Positions 42,365-50,481 of a stretch of DNA of 64,000 nucleotides are shown here, in pieces. The notes below the pieces were generated by a model. That model was not told the DNA's origin. It did not search any database and saw nothing but the letters and a program-made list of their open reading frames with translations. Position 1 is the stretch's first letter, and every line of letters starts with the position of its first letter. Position numbers and translations under genes: made by a program. Source of the DNA: Streptomyces sp. AV19 (GTDB lineage Bacteria > Actinomycetota > Actinomycetes > Streptomycetales > Streptomycetaceae). The stretch is taken from NCBI RefSeq assembly GCF_015999245.1, contig NZ_JAEAMR010000003.1, positions 63,721 through 127,720 on the forward strand. Reading direction: 5' to 3'.

Positions 42365-45114
42365 GCCGCCTCTCCCTTCTGCGGGTAGTCGCTGGGGAAG
42401 CAGGCGGGGCAGGAGCGCAGCAGCATCGCCGGGGGCAGCGGCTGGAGCCGACCGCCGCACCGGGGGCAGGTGCCGGGCGGGGACGCCGGCAGGTGCTCGG
42501 TGGTCCAGTCGCACAGATCGGCGGTGTCCCAGGGGATGCCCCCGGGGTCGTGGGCGAGGGGGATGCCGTGCACGGTGCCGTCCTGCGGTCGGGTGTCCGG
42601 CGTGGGGGACGGCGGGAGAACGAGAGCGGGGAGGCCGTCGTCGGGGAACGGAGGCTCGTCGGCGTAGAAGAGGTCCGGCTCGGGGCCGGACATGACGGTG
42701 GCGGCCGTGGTCCATGCGCGGTCCAGGTTCTGGTCCAGGCGCTCGTCATCGACCGCACCCGCTCTGACCTGCGGGTTGTCCACCTGGTCCACGCGGTCCG
42801 CGATGGGGGGACCGAATTCATTTTTATGAGAGTGCGCAAAGGCGATGCCGGAGTAGGTCCACAGCCGCTTGCCGTCCTCTCGGGGCCGCGACTTGCGGAC
42901 CCTGGGTACGGCGGCACGGAGATCACGGCCGAAGACCTCCCGCGTTCCTGTGGGGACGCCGTGGTCCTGGGCCCAGGTTGTCCACTCCTGCCACAGTTCG
43001 TCGCAGGGGGTCTGGCAATCGGGGCAGACGGTGCAGCACTCGTTGATGAACACGGTGACCGGAGAGGCGATCTCCTGCATCGCCGTGACGGCCTCCTTCG
43101 AGCCGGCTGGCACGGTGAACCGTCCGTTCTGCATGAGACGGTCGAGTCCGTTCAGCGCCCAGTTGAGGATGCCGGGGAGTTCCTTCTCCAGCTTCTTGGC
43201 GAGGGTGGGGTCTTCGCGGCCGAAGAAGGACTGGTGGGTCTGGAGGACGAGGAAGCGGCCCGCGATGGCGCCGGAGGAGTCCTCGAAGGCCGGCAGTTCG
43301 TTGGAGAGCATCACGATGCGAGTAGGGAGCCGTCCGATCCAGTCGGTGCGGTGCTTGCGGTGGACGGTGACGGTGTCTTTGGCGCTGACCGACAGCAGCT
43401 TTTCCACGGCGGACCGGGCGCCTTTGCGGGAGAGGCGGGCATCGGGGATGACCGCGAGGGGTTTGCCGATGAGCTGTTCCAGGCCGAAGTGGGCGGAGAA
43501 GTCCTCCATGGAGGGGGCGGCCACCGCGGTGGTGCCGGTGACAGGGGTGTCGTCGTCTTCGAGGCCGGTGCCGCCCATGAGCTTGATGAGGACGATGGCG
43601 GCGGTGCCCTTGCCGGAGCGCGGGGGGCCGACGAGCAGCAGGATCTTGTGGTGGCTGGTCAGGCCCGAGACGACGTACCCGAACCACTCCTGGAGGAGGC
43701 GGATGTTGTCAGGCTCGTCCGGCCACAGCTCGCGCAGGAACGTCTCCCAGGCCGGGCAGGTGGCGCCGGGGGTGTAGGGGTAGGGGACGGCGACGGTGTT
43801 GAAGAACGCCGGGGTGTGCGGTGTCAGGGTGCGGGTGGCGACATCCAGGAGTCCATTGGTGCAGGAGATGACAAGCCGCTTCCCCATAAGCAGCTCTTTG
43901 TTGTTTTGCGTGGACCGTGTGGACCGCTTGGACCCTTCGCAGGTCACAGCCTTACTGTTGATCGTTTTTGCCTGGACCGGACCTGGACCAGAACCTGGAC
44001 CACCCTCTGGTGGAGGAGGGGTCAGGAAGCAGGGCATCTCGACGGATTGGGGCAGGTGCACCAGGGCCGCGAACGCCTCCGACAGGTCGCCGACGGTGCG
44101 ACGGTTCGGCGCCCAGGCGTACACGCTGCCCTTTTCGCCGGTGCACACGGCATCGCCGGTGGCGCGGTAGAAGGCGGCGCGCATCTCGTCGTCGGGGAAC
44201 TCCTTCCAGCAGGCGGTGTCCCACTTCATCCAGGAGCCGCGCCACGCGTGGAGGGTGAGCAGTCCCTCGTGGAGATACGGGATCAGGAGCGCCTCGGCGA
44301 CTTTAAGGGGTTCGTGGGGCGGGGGGAGGACCGGGCGGCCTTCGGCCTCTTCGCGGCTGAGCCCGGTGGCGCGTCTGGATGCCGGGCGGCGCCCGAGGCC
44401 GTCCTCGGCCTTGTCGATCATGCGTAGGATGCGGCGGCGGCGCTGGTCGCCGGGGACGCGGCCCAGGTAGTCGTCCAAACCCTCCTTGCCGCCGACAGGG
44501 ACGCGACAGAAGGCGATGGTCTTGGCTCCGGCGACGGTCAGGGCGTGGTGCAGGCGATCGGCGCCGTCCCACACGTGGGGGTTGGTTTTCCAGTCGGCGT
44601 CGAAGAAGAGGCAGACGGGGTGACCTTCGGCGAAGCCGACATCGACTTTCGAGGCTCCGTTGCAGCCGGCCAGGGCGTAGACGCCGTAGTCGTCCGGTGC
44701 CCAGCTGGCGGCGGCCAGAGCTTGTTTCGTGCCTTCGACGATCAGGACGGGGCGGCCCTTGCCGTCGGGGGCACGGAGCTCACCGATGCCGGGGCCCTGG
44801 CCTGTGGGGAAGACGTACTTGGCGCCGCTGCGCAAGGGCTTGTCGGGCCGTAGCTGCGGGACGGGTTCTTTGTCGCTGTCGGGCGGCTTCCAGATGGGGA
44901 ACAGCAGGGCGGGGACGGCTTCGGTCCCGTAGTCGGCGAACTCCGGCGGCAGTTCCTCGGTGGTCTTGATGGAGTAGATGCCAGCGGCCTTGGCGGCCTG
45001 TGGTGTGATGGCGGCGTCGGCGAGGAGCTGGGCGTGCTCCTTGGTGATGTTGAGGTCCTGCCAGGTGGCGGCGGTGACCTGCGTGGTGTCTGGTTTGTTT
45101 GTTGCGGTTTCCAT
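42361..45114 (-). CDS. P4-type primase-helicase
   Basis: A 917-aa replication protein. The N-terminal TOPRIM/DUF3854 region (about 60-235) has VLIVEGTKQALAAA and CLFFDADWKTNP. The C-terminal SF3 helicase has Walker A GPPRSGKGTAA (about 493-503), IVMLSNELPAFEDSSGAIAGRF and the D5 N-terminal-like region before it. A ~40-residue low-complexity insert (FLTPPPPEGG through QNNKELLMG) and a second linker near LDQNLDRAW coincide with GGTCCA-type DNA repeats. The last ~60 residues form a zinc ribbon (CPRCGG and CPACF). ATG 45114 starts the gene. Confidence 0.9.
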   Translation of the reverse strand: METATNKPDTTQVTAATWQDLNITKEHAQLLADAAITPQAAKAAGIYSIKTTEELPPEFADYGTEAVPALLFPIWKPPDSDKEPVPQLRPDKPLRSGAKYVFPTGQGPGIGELRAPDGKGRPVLIVEGTKQALAAASWAPDDYGVYALAGCNGASKVDVGFAEGHPVCLFFDADWKTNPHVWDGADRLHHALTVAGAKTIAFCRVPVGGKEGLDDYLGRVPGDQRRRRILRMIDKAEDGLGRRPASRRATGLSREEAEGRPVLPPPHEPLKVAEALLIPYLHEGLLTLHAWRGSWMKWDTACWKEFPDDEMRAAFYRATGDAVCTGEKGSVYAWAPNRRTVGDLSEAFAALVHLPQSVEMPCFLTPPPPEGGPGSGPGPVQAKTINSKAVTCEGSKRSTRSTQNNKELLMGKRLVISCTNGLLDVATRTLTPHTPAFFNTVAVPYPYTPGATCPAWETFLRELWPDEPDNIRLLQEWFGYVVSGLTSHHKILLLVGPPRSGKGTAAIVLIKLMGGTGLEDDDTPVTGTTAVAAPSMEDFSAHFGLEQLIGKPLAVIPDARLSRKGARSAVEKLLSVSAKDTVTVHRKHRTDWIGRLPTRIVMLSNELPAFEDSSGAIAGRFLVLQTHQSFFGREDPTLAKKLEKELPGILNWALNGLDRLMQNGRFTVPAGSKEAVTAMQEIASPVTVFINECCTVCPDCQTPCDELWQEWTTWAQDHGVPTGTREVFGRDLRAAVPRVRKSRPREDGKRLWTYSGIAFAHSHKNEFGPPIADRVDQVDNPQVRAGAVDDERLDQNLDRAWTTAATVMSGPEPDLFYADEPPFPDDGLPALVLPPSPTPDTRPQDGTVHGIPLAHDPGGIPWDTADLCDWTTEHLPASPPGTCPRCGGRLQPLPPAMLLRSCPACFPSDYPQKGEAA
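42720..42804 (+). repeat. composite repeat A in primase gene
   Basis: In order on the plus strand: GGTCCAGGTTCTGGTCCAGG (42720-42739), CTGACCTGCG (42764-42773), and three 9-bp units beginning GTCC (42778-42804). The same order occurs on the opposite strand at 43909-44001. Confidence 0.75.
43909..44001 (-). repeat. composite repeat B in primase gene (inverted)
   Basis: Read on the minus strand: the same 20-mer (44001-43982), GTGACCTGCG (43948-43939), and three 9-bp GGTCC units (43935-43909). It forms an inverted pair with repeat A, 1.1 kb apart, and codes for the low-complexity insert of the protein. Confidence 0.75.
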
Positions 45115-45159
45115 AGAATTGTCCTTACTGGGTGGGTAGTTGGATATCCACTGCTTGGC

Positions 45160-45191
45160 GGGCGCCCCGGGGTGTGCATCCCGGGGCGCCC
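45160..45191 (-). terminator. hairpin upstream of primase gene
   Basis: GGGCGCCCCGGG (45160-45171) and CCCGGGGCGCCC (45180-45191) form a perfect 12-bp stem between two minus-strand genes and could attenuate read-through into the primase gene. Confidence 0.65.
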
Positions 45192-45207
45192 TGCTGTGTG
45201 CCGGGGG

Positions 45208-45675
45208 TTAGAAGGGGACGCCGGCCGGGACGGGGCCGCCCGTGGCGGGGGGCGGGGTGGTGCTGCGGACGACCTTCACTTGGTAGTGGTGGTAGGTCGA
45301 TCCACTCTTGGACTCCTTCTGGCCGAAGTACCGGCAGGCGAAGGTGTCGCCGACCTGCGGGGCGGCCTTTCGGATCTCGTTGCGGAGTACGCCGTGATAG
45401 GCCGTGACCCGCTTCTCGCTTCCGTCGGCGGTGCGGACGGTGACGACGGGGACAGGCTCGGGCCCGAAGTCGCTGGTGGTCTCGTCGAGGGCGGTGACGA
45501 CACCCTGGATGCCGTCGCCGTGCTCCTGGGCGATCCAGGGGTCGGCGCTGGTGCCGTCGAGGGTGGCCAGGAGGTCGAAGGACTCGTCGGTGGTGGCGTC
45601 GTCCTTCATGGAGGAGAGCAGGTCCTCCTGCTCCGGGTTGTTGCCGGGGTTGTCGTTGTTCTTCTTGGCGGCCAT
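45208..45675 (-). CDS. 155-aa phage DNA-metabolism protein
   Basis: The start is ATG 45675, overlapping the nuclease stop by one base. The N-terminus is Asn/Asp/Glu-rich (NNDNPGNNPEQEDLLSSMKDD). The rest (GDGIQGVVTAL, PVVTVRTADGSEKRVTAYHGVL, GDTFACRYFG, YHHYQVKVVRS) is beta-rich and OB-fold-like, as in small single-stranded DNA-binding accessory proteins. It lies between the nuclease and the primase. The OB-fold suggestion is inference. Confidence 0.7.
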   Translation of the reverse strand: MAAKKNNDNPGNNPEQEDLLSSMKDDATTDESFDLLATLDGTSADPWIAQEHGDGIQGVVTALDETTSDFGPEPVPVVTVRTADGSEKRVTAYHGVLRNEIRKAAPQVGDTFACRYFGQKESKSGSTYHHYQVKVVRSTTPPPATGGPVPAGVPF

Positions 45676-46460
45676 CACGCGGCCTCTCCTTCTGTTGTGG
45701 GTTGGTCGGCGGCGCCGTGCAGGCGTTTGCCGAACGCTTGGTGCTGGCGGGTGTGCCAGGTGAGGGCGGCACGGGCGCCGAGGAACGCCCGCCAGGCGGT
45801 CTCGCAACGGTGGACCTGGACGAGCTCCCAGCCCTCGGGCCGCAGGTGCAGGGCGGCGAGGGCGTCGATGTGGGGCATGGGGAGCTCGGCGCCGTCCTCG
45901 TGGAGGATGAACTCGCCGTGAGCGAGCCCTTCGAGCTGGAGTTGAACGTCGGGCCAGACGCCGGACGCGCCGGTCTTGTAGTCGACGAGGTAGTTCCTGC
46001 CAGCGATGCTCACGATGGCGTCGAGGGTGCCCGCGTACTCGTGGGCCCGGTTCCAGATGGTGGCCTCGGCGGCGATGAACTCCGGGTTCCAGGTGGCACA
46101 GAAGTCGCCGAACTGGTCGAGGAACGTGTCGAGTTCGGGGCCGTGTCCGTTGAGAGTCTGGCCGGTGGCGAGTTTTTCGACGGCCGCGTGGACATTGCTG
46201 CCGAGGGTGGCGGCGGCCTCCGAGGTGCGCCTGGGGGCCGCCTTGATCAGGTCGATGCGTTCGCGCTCCGGCAAGGAGGAGAGTTCGGACCAGCTGGAGA
46301 CGGCGTACTCGGCGGCTTCGCGGGCGTACCAAGGGGCGAGCGCGGCCTTGTTGAGCATGCCGGTGATCGTGGTGATGCTCGGCGCCTCCTCACCGGTGAT
46401 CGGGTTGCGGTAGACGCGTCCGATGCTGCAGTTCTGCCGAGCGAGGCGGGGCTGAGTCAT
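45675..46460 (-). CDS. RecB/Cas4-like PD-(D/E)XK exonuclease
   Basis: A 261-aa nuclease from ATG 46460. The catalytic signature is spread over EATIWNRAHEYAGTLDAI (Glu and Asp) and NYLVDYKTGASGVWPDVQLQLEGLAHGEF (DYKTG, then the Gln-Leu-x-Tyr-like QLQLEGL motif). An N-terminal His/Asn-rich region precedes it. Phage enzymes of this type process DNA ends for recombination. The ATG overlaps the RusA gene stop (ATGA). Confidence 0.85.
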   Translation of the reverse strand: MTQPRLARQNCSIGRVYRNPITGEEAPSITTITGMLNKAALAPWYAREAAEYAVSSWSELSSLPERERIDLIKAAPRRTSEAAATLGSNVHAAVEKLATGQTLNGHGPELDTFLDQFGDFCATWNPEFIAAEATIWNRAHEYAGTLDAIVSIAGRNYLVDYKTGASGVWPDVQLQLEGLAHGEFILHEDGAELPMPHIDALAALHLRPEGWELVQVHRCETAWRAFLGARAALTWHTRQHQAFGKRLHGAADQPTTEGEAA

Positions 46461-46963
46461 GGCGTCCACCTCGCCGCGTCGAGGCTGACGACGGGGTCGT
46501 TGTCGGTGCCGAGGGTGGGCTGGTGGTCGGCGGGCTGGACGGTGATGACGACGCCAGGGACCGGGAGTGATCCGGGGCCCTCCAACGGGTACCGCTTGGC
46601 CGCGGCCAGTTCGACGATCTGCGCGTCGTCGCGCAGTACGCCGGCCGCCACGATGGCGTCGCCGCAGGCACGCACCAGCTTGTCCAAGTCCGGCCTCGTG
46701 CTCGGCCAGCTCACCCGGGTCTTCGGCGCGGAGGTCGGCTTCCTCACCGTGAAGCACATGTCCACGAAGACGGGGCCGTTGTAGACGGGACGCACCTCGT
46801 GCCCGGCCTCGGCGATGGCGTCGACGGCGGCCTGGGTGACGGCGGCGCGCCATGGGGCCACGGCGGCGGAGGCTTCGACCATGACGCGGCCGAGGAGCCT
46901 CTTGGAGCCCTGTGCGGCGGGCCGTCCGAGTGTGGTGATCGTCAGGGATTCCGGGGAGGTCAT
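46457..46963 (-). CDS. RusA-type Holliday junction resolvase
   Basis: A 168-aa protein from ATG 46963. The key sequence RPDLDKLVRACGDAIVAAGVLRDDAQIVELAAAKRY matches RusA, with the Asp residues that bind Mg2+ and resolve four-way junctions. The start overlaps the stop of the excisionase-like gene (ATGA). Together with the RecB-like nuclease and polymerase it forms the recombination-replication operon. Confidence 0.88.
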   Translation of the reverse strand: MTSPESLTITTLGRPAAQGSKRLLGRVMVEASAAVAPWRAAVTQAAVDAIAEAGHEVRPVYNGPVFVDMCFTVRKPTSAPKTRVSWPSTRPDLDKLVRACGDAIVAAGVLRDDAQIVELAAAKRYPLEGPGSLPVPGVVITVQPADHQPTLGTDNDPVVSLDAARWTP

Positions 46964-47307
46964 AGCGCCTCCCCGGAGTCCGTGGTCACTAGCGCGTTGT
47001 GCTGGGCCGCGCGGCCCGCGTGATCGTTGGCAGGGCGCCGTCTGTTGTTCCGGGCGCGCGGCAAGGGTTGGGCCGCGGGTGTTTGCGCGGGGGCCGGTTC
47101 GTAGGGACGCCCCGTGAGCCGCTCCCACAAGAGGGCCGTCGAGACGCGCACCTTTCCACCCATGCGGATGATCGGGAACTCGCCGCGCCGCGCTGCTGCG
47201 TACGAGGCGGTGCGGCCGAGATCGAAGGCGAGGCGACCCGCGTCGGGCACCGAGAGCGTCGGTGCCTCTTGCGGGCTCGGCAGATATGCCAGTTTGGGTC
47301 GCTTCAT
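46960..47307 (-). CDS. excisionase-like winged-HTH protein
   Basis: A 115-aa protein from ATG 47307. The segment TLSVPDAGRLAFDLGRTASYAAARRGEFPIIRMGGKVRV resembles the MerR/AlpA-type winged helix of excisionases, which bend DNA at att sites. The Pro/Arg-rich C-terminal tail is probably disordered. It is the gene nearest attR and heads the leftward operon, so it could both direct excision and switch on the replication genes. Confidence 0.75.
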   Translation of the reverse strand: MKRPKLAYLPSPQEAPTLSVPDAGRLAFDLGRTASYAAARRGEFPIIRMGGKVRVSTALLWERLTGRPYEPAPAQTPAAQPLPRARNNRRRPANDHAGRAAQHNALVTTDSGEAL

Positions 47308-47596
47308 ACCCTTGACGGTGCATAACGTGCCAGCCAATGACGCCGCGTGACTGACGCCTGTGGCTGAGGCCACTGGTCGGCGAGTCGGGTTGCAGGAGAG
47401 GCTTGCCACATGCTCACCGGTGACCAGAGGCGGGCTTTTGGGAGCCCCGTGAGGGTCTGCCAGACCATGATCATCCGTGCCCCCCGTGGGGGCACCGGGC
47501 CTGCTAACGTGGGTTATCGCGTGTCAGCTTGTGTCAGCCTGTGCGGCTGTCACCTGCGGAAACGCGAAAAATCGCAGGCCAGAGCAGGGCGAATTG
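47308..47596. promoter_or_regulatory. attR-side control region
   Basis: This 289-bp non-coding stretch must hold the promoter of the leftward operon. A palindrome made of GTGCCCCC and GGGGGCAC (47477-47495) matches the TGGGGGCAC boxes beside attL. Two GTGTCAGC direct repeats (47521-47528 and 47531-47538) lie 10 bp apart. These are candidate integrase/excisionase binding sites. Confidence 0.5.
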
Positions 47597-47624
47597 GCGG
47601 GTTCGATTCCCGCCATCTCCACTC
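47597..47624 (+). repeat. attR (28-bp direct repeat)
   Basis: An exact copy of 11278-11305, including the tmRNA T-arm and 3' acceptor strand. The preceding bases do not continue the tmRNA sequence, so this is the non-functional end copy. Confidence 0.93.
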
Positions 47625-47638
47625 ATCCCATGTGAGGC

Positions 47639-47669
47639 AAGGCCCCACCGCCCCTGGCGGTGGGGCCTT
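47639..47669 (+). terminator. displaced native ssrA terminator
   Basis: A perfect 14-bp stem (47639-47652 with 47656-47669) directly after attR. Before integration it would have followed the ssrA 3' end by about 15 bp. Confidence 0.8.
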
Positions 47670-47757
47670 CGCCGTTCCCGGCCGGGTTCCTGGCCGGGAA
47701 CACGCGCAACCGGGGGCCGGAAACGGCCCTCTTTTATGGACAGAGGGGGGTGGCGCC

Positions 47758-48966
47758 ATGGGAGGGATCCGGGCGGCCGCTGCCGTGGCGACGGTCACCG
47801 GCGCGGTGCTGCTCATGGGCGGCGGGCCGGCGTCCGGGGCGACCGGCCCGCCCGCCGACGACGCCGTGCACGTGGTGCTGAGCGGGGCGTTCGAGAACCG
47901 GCCCGGTGAACTGGTCGCCGTGGACGTGCAGGGCGTGCGGCCCGGGGCACCGGTGACCGTCCACTCGTCGGCCTTCGGCCGTCGTCCCGTCCGGCTCGCC
48001 CCCTATGAGCACGACCGCCGCGCGCGGGGCCACCGCGGGCGGCCCGCCGTCGCGATGACGGCACGCCCCGGCGCGTACCCGCTCGCCGTCCGGGTCGGCG
48101 ACCGGACCGTGGCCCGGGACCTGGTCCGGGTGCGGCCCCAGAAGCCGCCGTCGTTCCGGCTGTCGGACGAGGACGGGGTGGTGCGGCCGGGCGAGCGGTT
48201 CGGTCTGTGGTTCGACGACCTGCGCCCCGGCGGGACGGGGTCCTCCTTCACGGCCCGCTCGCCGGTCCTGCCGGGTCCCGTGCGGCTGGTCCACGACCCG
48301 CGGGGCAGTCACTGGAACAACCCCCGGATGTTCACGGGGACCGCGACGCTGCCGCAGGATGCCAAGGACGGCACGTACCGGATCGTCCTCGCCGGCCCGG
48401 ACGGGCGGGCGCGGGGGGAGCGGACGGTGACGGTCCGGGCGGCGCGTCCCGGGGACGGCGACTATCTGGGCCGGGCGCGCGGCCCCGCGTTCTTCACCGC
48501 TCCCGGCGGGCCGGGGCGGGCCCGCGCGGACGGGCCTGCGGCGGCCGGCGGCACGGTGAACGTGCTGTGGCACGACGCGGCGCCCGACCCGGGCGAGGAG
48601 GGCCGGCTCACCGCCACGTCCCCCGCCTTCGAGCGGCCGGTGCCCCTGCGCCGCGACGAGAGCCGCTCCGGGGACGGGGACGACCCGCGGTACTACGGTC
48701 CGGCGCGGATCCGGAGGGCGCTGGGGCCGGGGGCGTACCCGGTGACGGTGGTCAGTCACCATGGGCGGGTGCGGAGGACGGGGCGGCTTGTGGTGACGCA
48801 AGGGGGTGCGTCTGTTGCGCCTGGTGTTACCAATGCGGTCAGTGTGACCGGCTCGGGTGCCTCCGGTGGTGGGGGTGGCGTTGCGCCGGTGGTCGTGGGG
48901 GCGGTGGGCGTCGTTGTGGCGGGTGGTGTGCTGGTGTGGCGGAAGCGGGTGAGGGCTGGGGGGTAG
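47758..48966 (+). CDS. secreted, C-terminally anchored protein
   Basis: A 402-aa exported protein. The start ATG 47758 follows AGAGGGGGG. A signal peptide covers about 1-30 (AAAAVATVTGAVLLMGGGPASG-A). Two or more beta-sandwich-like repeats follow, each with YPLAVR- or YRIVLAG-like strands and arginine-rich loops. A Gly-rich linker (GSGASGGGGG) leads to one transmembrane helix (VVVGAVGVVVAGGVLVW) and an RKR stop-transfer tail. I do not recognise a named family. It is the first chromosomal gene after the element. Confidence 0.75.
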   Translation: MGGIRAAAAVATVTGAVLLMGGGPASGATGPPADDAVHVVLSGAFENRPGELVAVDVQGVRPGAPVTVHSSAFGRRPVRLAPYEHDRRARGHRGRPAVAMTARPGAYPLAVRVGDRTVARDLVRVRPQKPPSFRLSDEDGVVRPGERFGLWFDDLRPGGTGSSFTARSPVLPGPVRLVHDPRGSHWNNPRMFTGTATLPQDAKDGTYRIVLAGPDGRARGERTVTVRAARPGDGDYLGRARGPAFFTAPGGPGRARADGPAAAGGTVNVLWHDAAPDPGEEGRLTATSPAFERPVPLRRDESRSGDGDDPRYYGPARIRRALGPGAYPVTVVSHHGRVRRTGRLVVTQGGASVAPGVTNAVSVTGSGASGGGGGVAPVVVGAVGVVVAGGVLVWRKRVRAGG

Positions 48967-48982
48967 TGGGGGATGCCCCGGT

Positions 48983-49067
48983 CCCGCCCTTTCACCGTTT
49001 CCCCGGGGCTCCGCCCCGGACCCCGAAGCGCCCTCCGGGCGCTGTCCTCAAGCGCCGGACGGGCTGA
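48983..49067 (+). repeat. interspersed repeat, copy 1
   Basis: Begins CCCGCCCTTTCACCG and ends with GACGGGCTGA, the two conserved ends of a repeat family seen five times in this window. It points toward copy 2, forming a palindromic pair. Confidence 0.8.
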
Positions 49068-49081
49068 TTCGGCGCGCCATT

Positions 49082-49167
49082 TCAGCCCGTCCGGCGTTTG
49101 AGGACGAACGCGGCGCAGCCACGTTGCCCCCCGCGCGGAGCGCGAAGAAACGGTGAAAGGGCGGGGA
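49082..49167 (-). repeat. interspersed repeat, copy 2 (inverted)
   Basis: Begins TCAGCCCGTCCGG, continues TTGAGGA and ends GAAACGGTGAAAGGGCGG. A further partial, diverged copy appears at about 49176-49250. The stretch 48967-49403 otherwise holds no gene. Confidence 0.8.
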
Positions 49168-49403
49168 GGGGCACCCAGCCCGTCTGGGGGTTGCCCCCTC
49201 CGGGGACCTTGAGGACAACCGCCCGGAGGGCGGTTGCCGCCCCCGGGGCGAGCCGGGCCCCAACGCGGCCGGGCCACGAGTTGATCCACATCGCTTGCCG
49301 CTCCGCCTCCCCGCGATCGACAATTGATCCGTTGAACAAGGCTGAACAAGGCTGAAGCAAGACCCCCTCGCTCCATCCACCCATCCGTTCCACGGAGGCC
49401 GAC

Positions 49404-49637
49404 ATGGCAGGATTTCTGGACCGAGCCAAGGAGCAGGCCCAGCAGGCACTGCAACAGGGCAAGGAGAAGGTCGAGGAGGTGCAGGCCCAACGGGCCGGCG
49501 GCGAACTCCTGAAGAACCTCGGCGCCGCGTACTACGCGGAGCGGCGCGGCAGCGGCACGGGGCAGGCCACCCAGGACGCGCTCAACGCACTGGAGGCGCA
49601 CATCGGCGTCCACGGAGACGGCTTCCTGCGGGGCTGA
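49404..49637 (+). CDS. 77-aa amphipathic helical protein
   Basis: ATG 49404 follows a GGAGG site. The protein begins MAGFLDRAKEQAQQALQQGKE and is rich in Gln, Lys and Glu, forming a long amphipathic helix; the second half (GGELLKNLGAAYYAERRG) is another helix. Short proteins of this kind are common in actinobacteria and may associate with membranes or other proteins. Function unknown. Confidence 0.75.
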   Translation: MAGFLDRAKEQAQQALQQGKEKVEEVQAQRAGGELLKNLGAAYYAERRGSGTGQATQDALNALEAHIGVHGDGFLRG

Positions 49638-49689
49638 ACCGGAGCCGAACCGGAGCCGAACCACCGCGCAGGGCTTCCGGGCGGGCCCC

Positions 49690-49722
49690 GGGCCGTGCAC
49701 CCTGTGGGGAGGCGCACGGCCC
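49690..49722 (+). terminator. hairpin before CGNR gene
   Basis: GGGCCGTGC (49690-49698) pairs with GCACGGCCC (49714-49722), ending transcription of the 77-aa gene. Confidence 0.55.
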
Positions 49723-49756
49723 CACAGGGATCCCCCAGGGAAAAGGTGACACGCAC

Positions 49757-50413
49757 ATGGCTGCGGCCCCTCACGACCTGCGGTTCGACTCCGGGCGGCT
49801 CTGCCTGGACCTCGTGGCCACGGCCGCCGCGGGCGGGCGGCCCGGAGAGGAGCCGTACGAGCGTCTGACCACCCCCGAACGGCTGCGCGCCTGGCTGCTG
49901 GGCGCCCGCGTCGTCCCGCCCGGCACCCCGCTGGACGGGGTGGACTCCGGCTGGCTGCGTCACTTCCACGCGCTCCGCGGCCTGCTGCACCGCGTGGTGC
50001 ACGCGGAGGTCGCCGACGGCCGGGGAAGCCGCGCCGCCGCCGCCGACCTCGAACGCGTCAACGCCCTCGCCGCCGTGGCGCCGCCCGCCCTCCGCGCCGT
50101 GCGCGACGGCGACGGCGCCCTGGTCCGCGCCCTCGCCGGCCCCCCGGACTGCGGGGCGCTCGCGGGCCTGGTCGCCCGCGACGCCGTCGAACTGCTCACC
50201 GACCCGGCCGCGCGCGGCCTGTTGCGCCAGTGCGAGGGCGAGAGCTGCGGCCTCCTCTACCTGGACACCTCCCGGGGCCGGCGCCGCCGCTGGTGCTCCA
50301 GCGAGATCTGCGGCAACCGCGAACGCGTCGCCCGCCACCGCCGCAGGGCACTCAACGGGAAGGGCGCAAGGGGTCAGGACGGGCAGGAAGGTGTCAAACC
50401 TCCCATGTCCTGA
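49757..50413 (+). CDS. CGNR zinc-finger (ABATE-type) regulator
   Basis: A 218-aa protein. The N-terminal ~150 residues match the ABATE domain expected to bind a small ligand. The C-terminal zinc finger has CEGESCGLLYLDTSRGRRR and WCSSEICGNRERVARHR, the CGNR motif that names the family. Such proteins are stress-induced or autoregulatory transcription factors. The ATG at 49757 is preceded by AAAAGGTGA. The last 20 residues are basic and Gln/Gly-rich. Confidence 0.88.
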   Translation: MAAAPHDLRFDSGRLCLDLVATAAAGGRPGEEPYERLTTPERLRAWLLGARVVPPGTPLDGVDSGWLRHFHALRGLLHRVVHAEVADGRGSRAAAADLERVNALAAVAPPALRAVRDGDGALVRALAGPPDCGALAGLVARDAVELLTDPAARGLLRQCEGESCGLLYLDTSRGRRRRWCSSEICGNRERVARHRRRALNGKGARGQDGQEGVKPPMS

Positions 50414-50481
50414 CAGGTGCGCCAGGTCCACTTGTTCGCGTACGGTTGAAGGCTGCCCTACGCACACAGAAGGGGGCCTGG

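Larger units (their letters stand above)
11278..47624. mobile_element. 36-kb ssrA-integrated element (satellite-like or degenerate prophage)
   Basis: The element is defined by 28-bp direct repeats, a tyrosine integrase at the left end and an excisionase-like HTH gene at the right end. It carries replication and recombination genes (primase-helicase, family A polymerase, RusA, RecB-like nuclease) and a terminase set, but no recognisable capsid, portal, protease, tail or lysis genes. The middle 24 kb holds a natural-product-like gene block and a restriction-like defence operon. Base composition also differs: 25.8-28.2 kb is visibly less GC-rich than the flanks. Limits are secure; whether it is a phage satellite, a prophage with replaced late genes, or another integrative element is inference. 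Confidence 0.9.

Noticed and set aside
43909..44001. Low-complexity insert in the primase-helicase as an intein or frameshift
   Set aside because: It is only ~40 residues, lacks splicing motifs, and the frame is intact on both sides; DNA repeats explain it better.
47597..47624. A tRNA gene at the right element border
   Set aside because: Only the T-arm and acceptor strand are present. It is the att copy of the tmRNA 3' end, with no other arms upstream.
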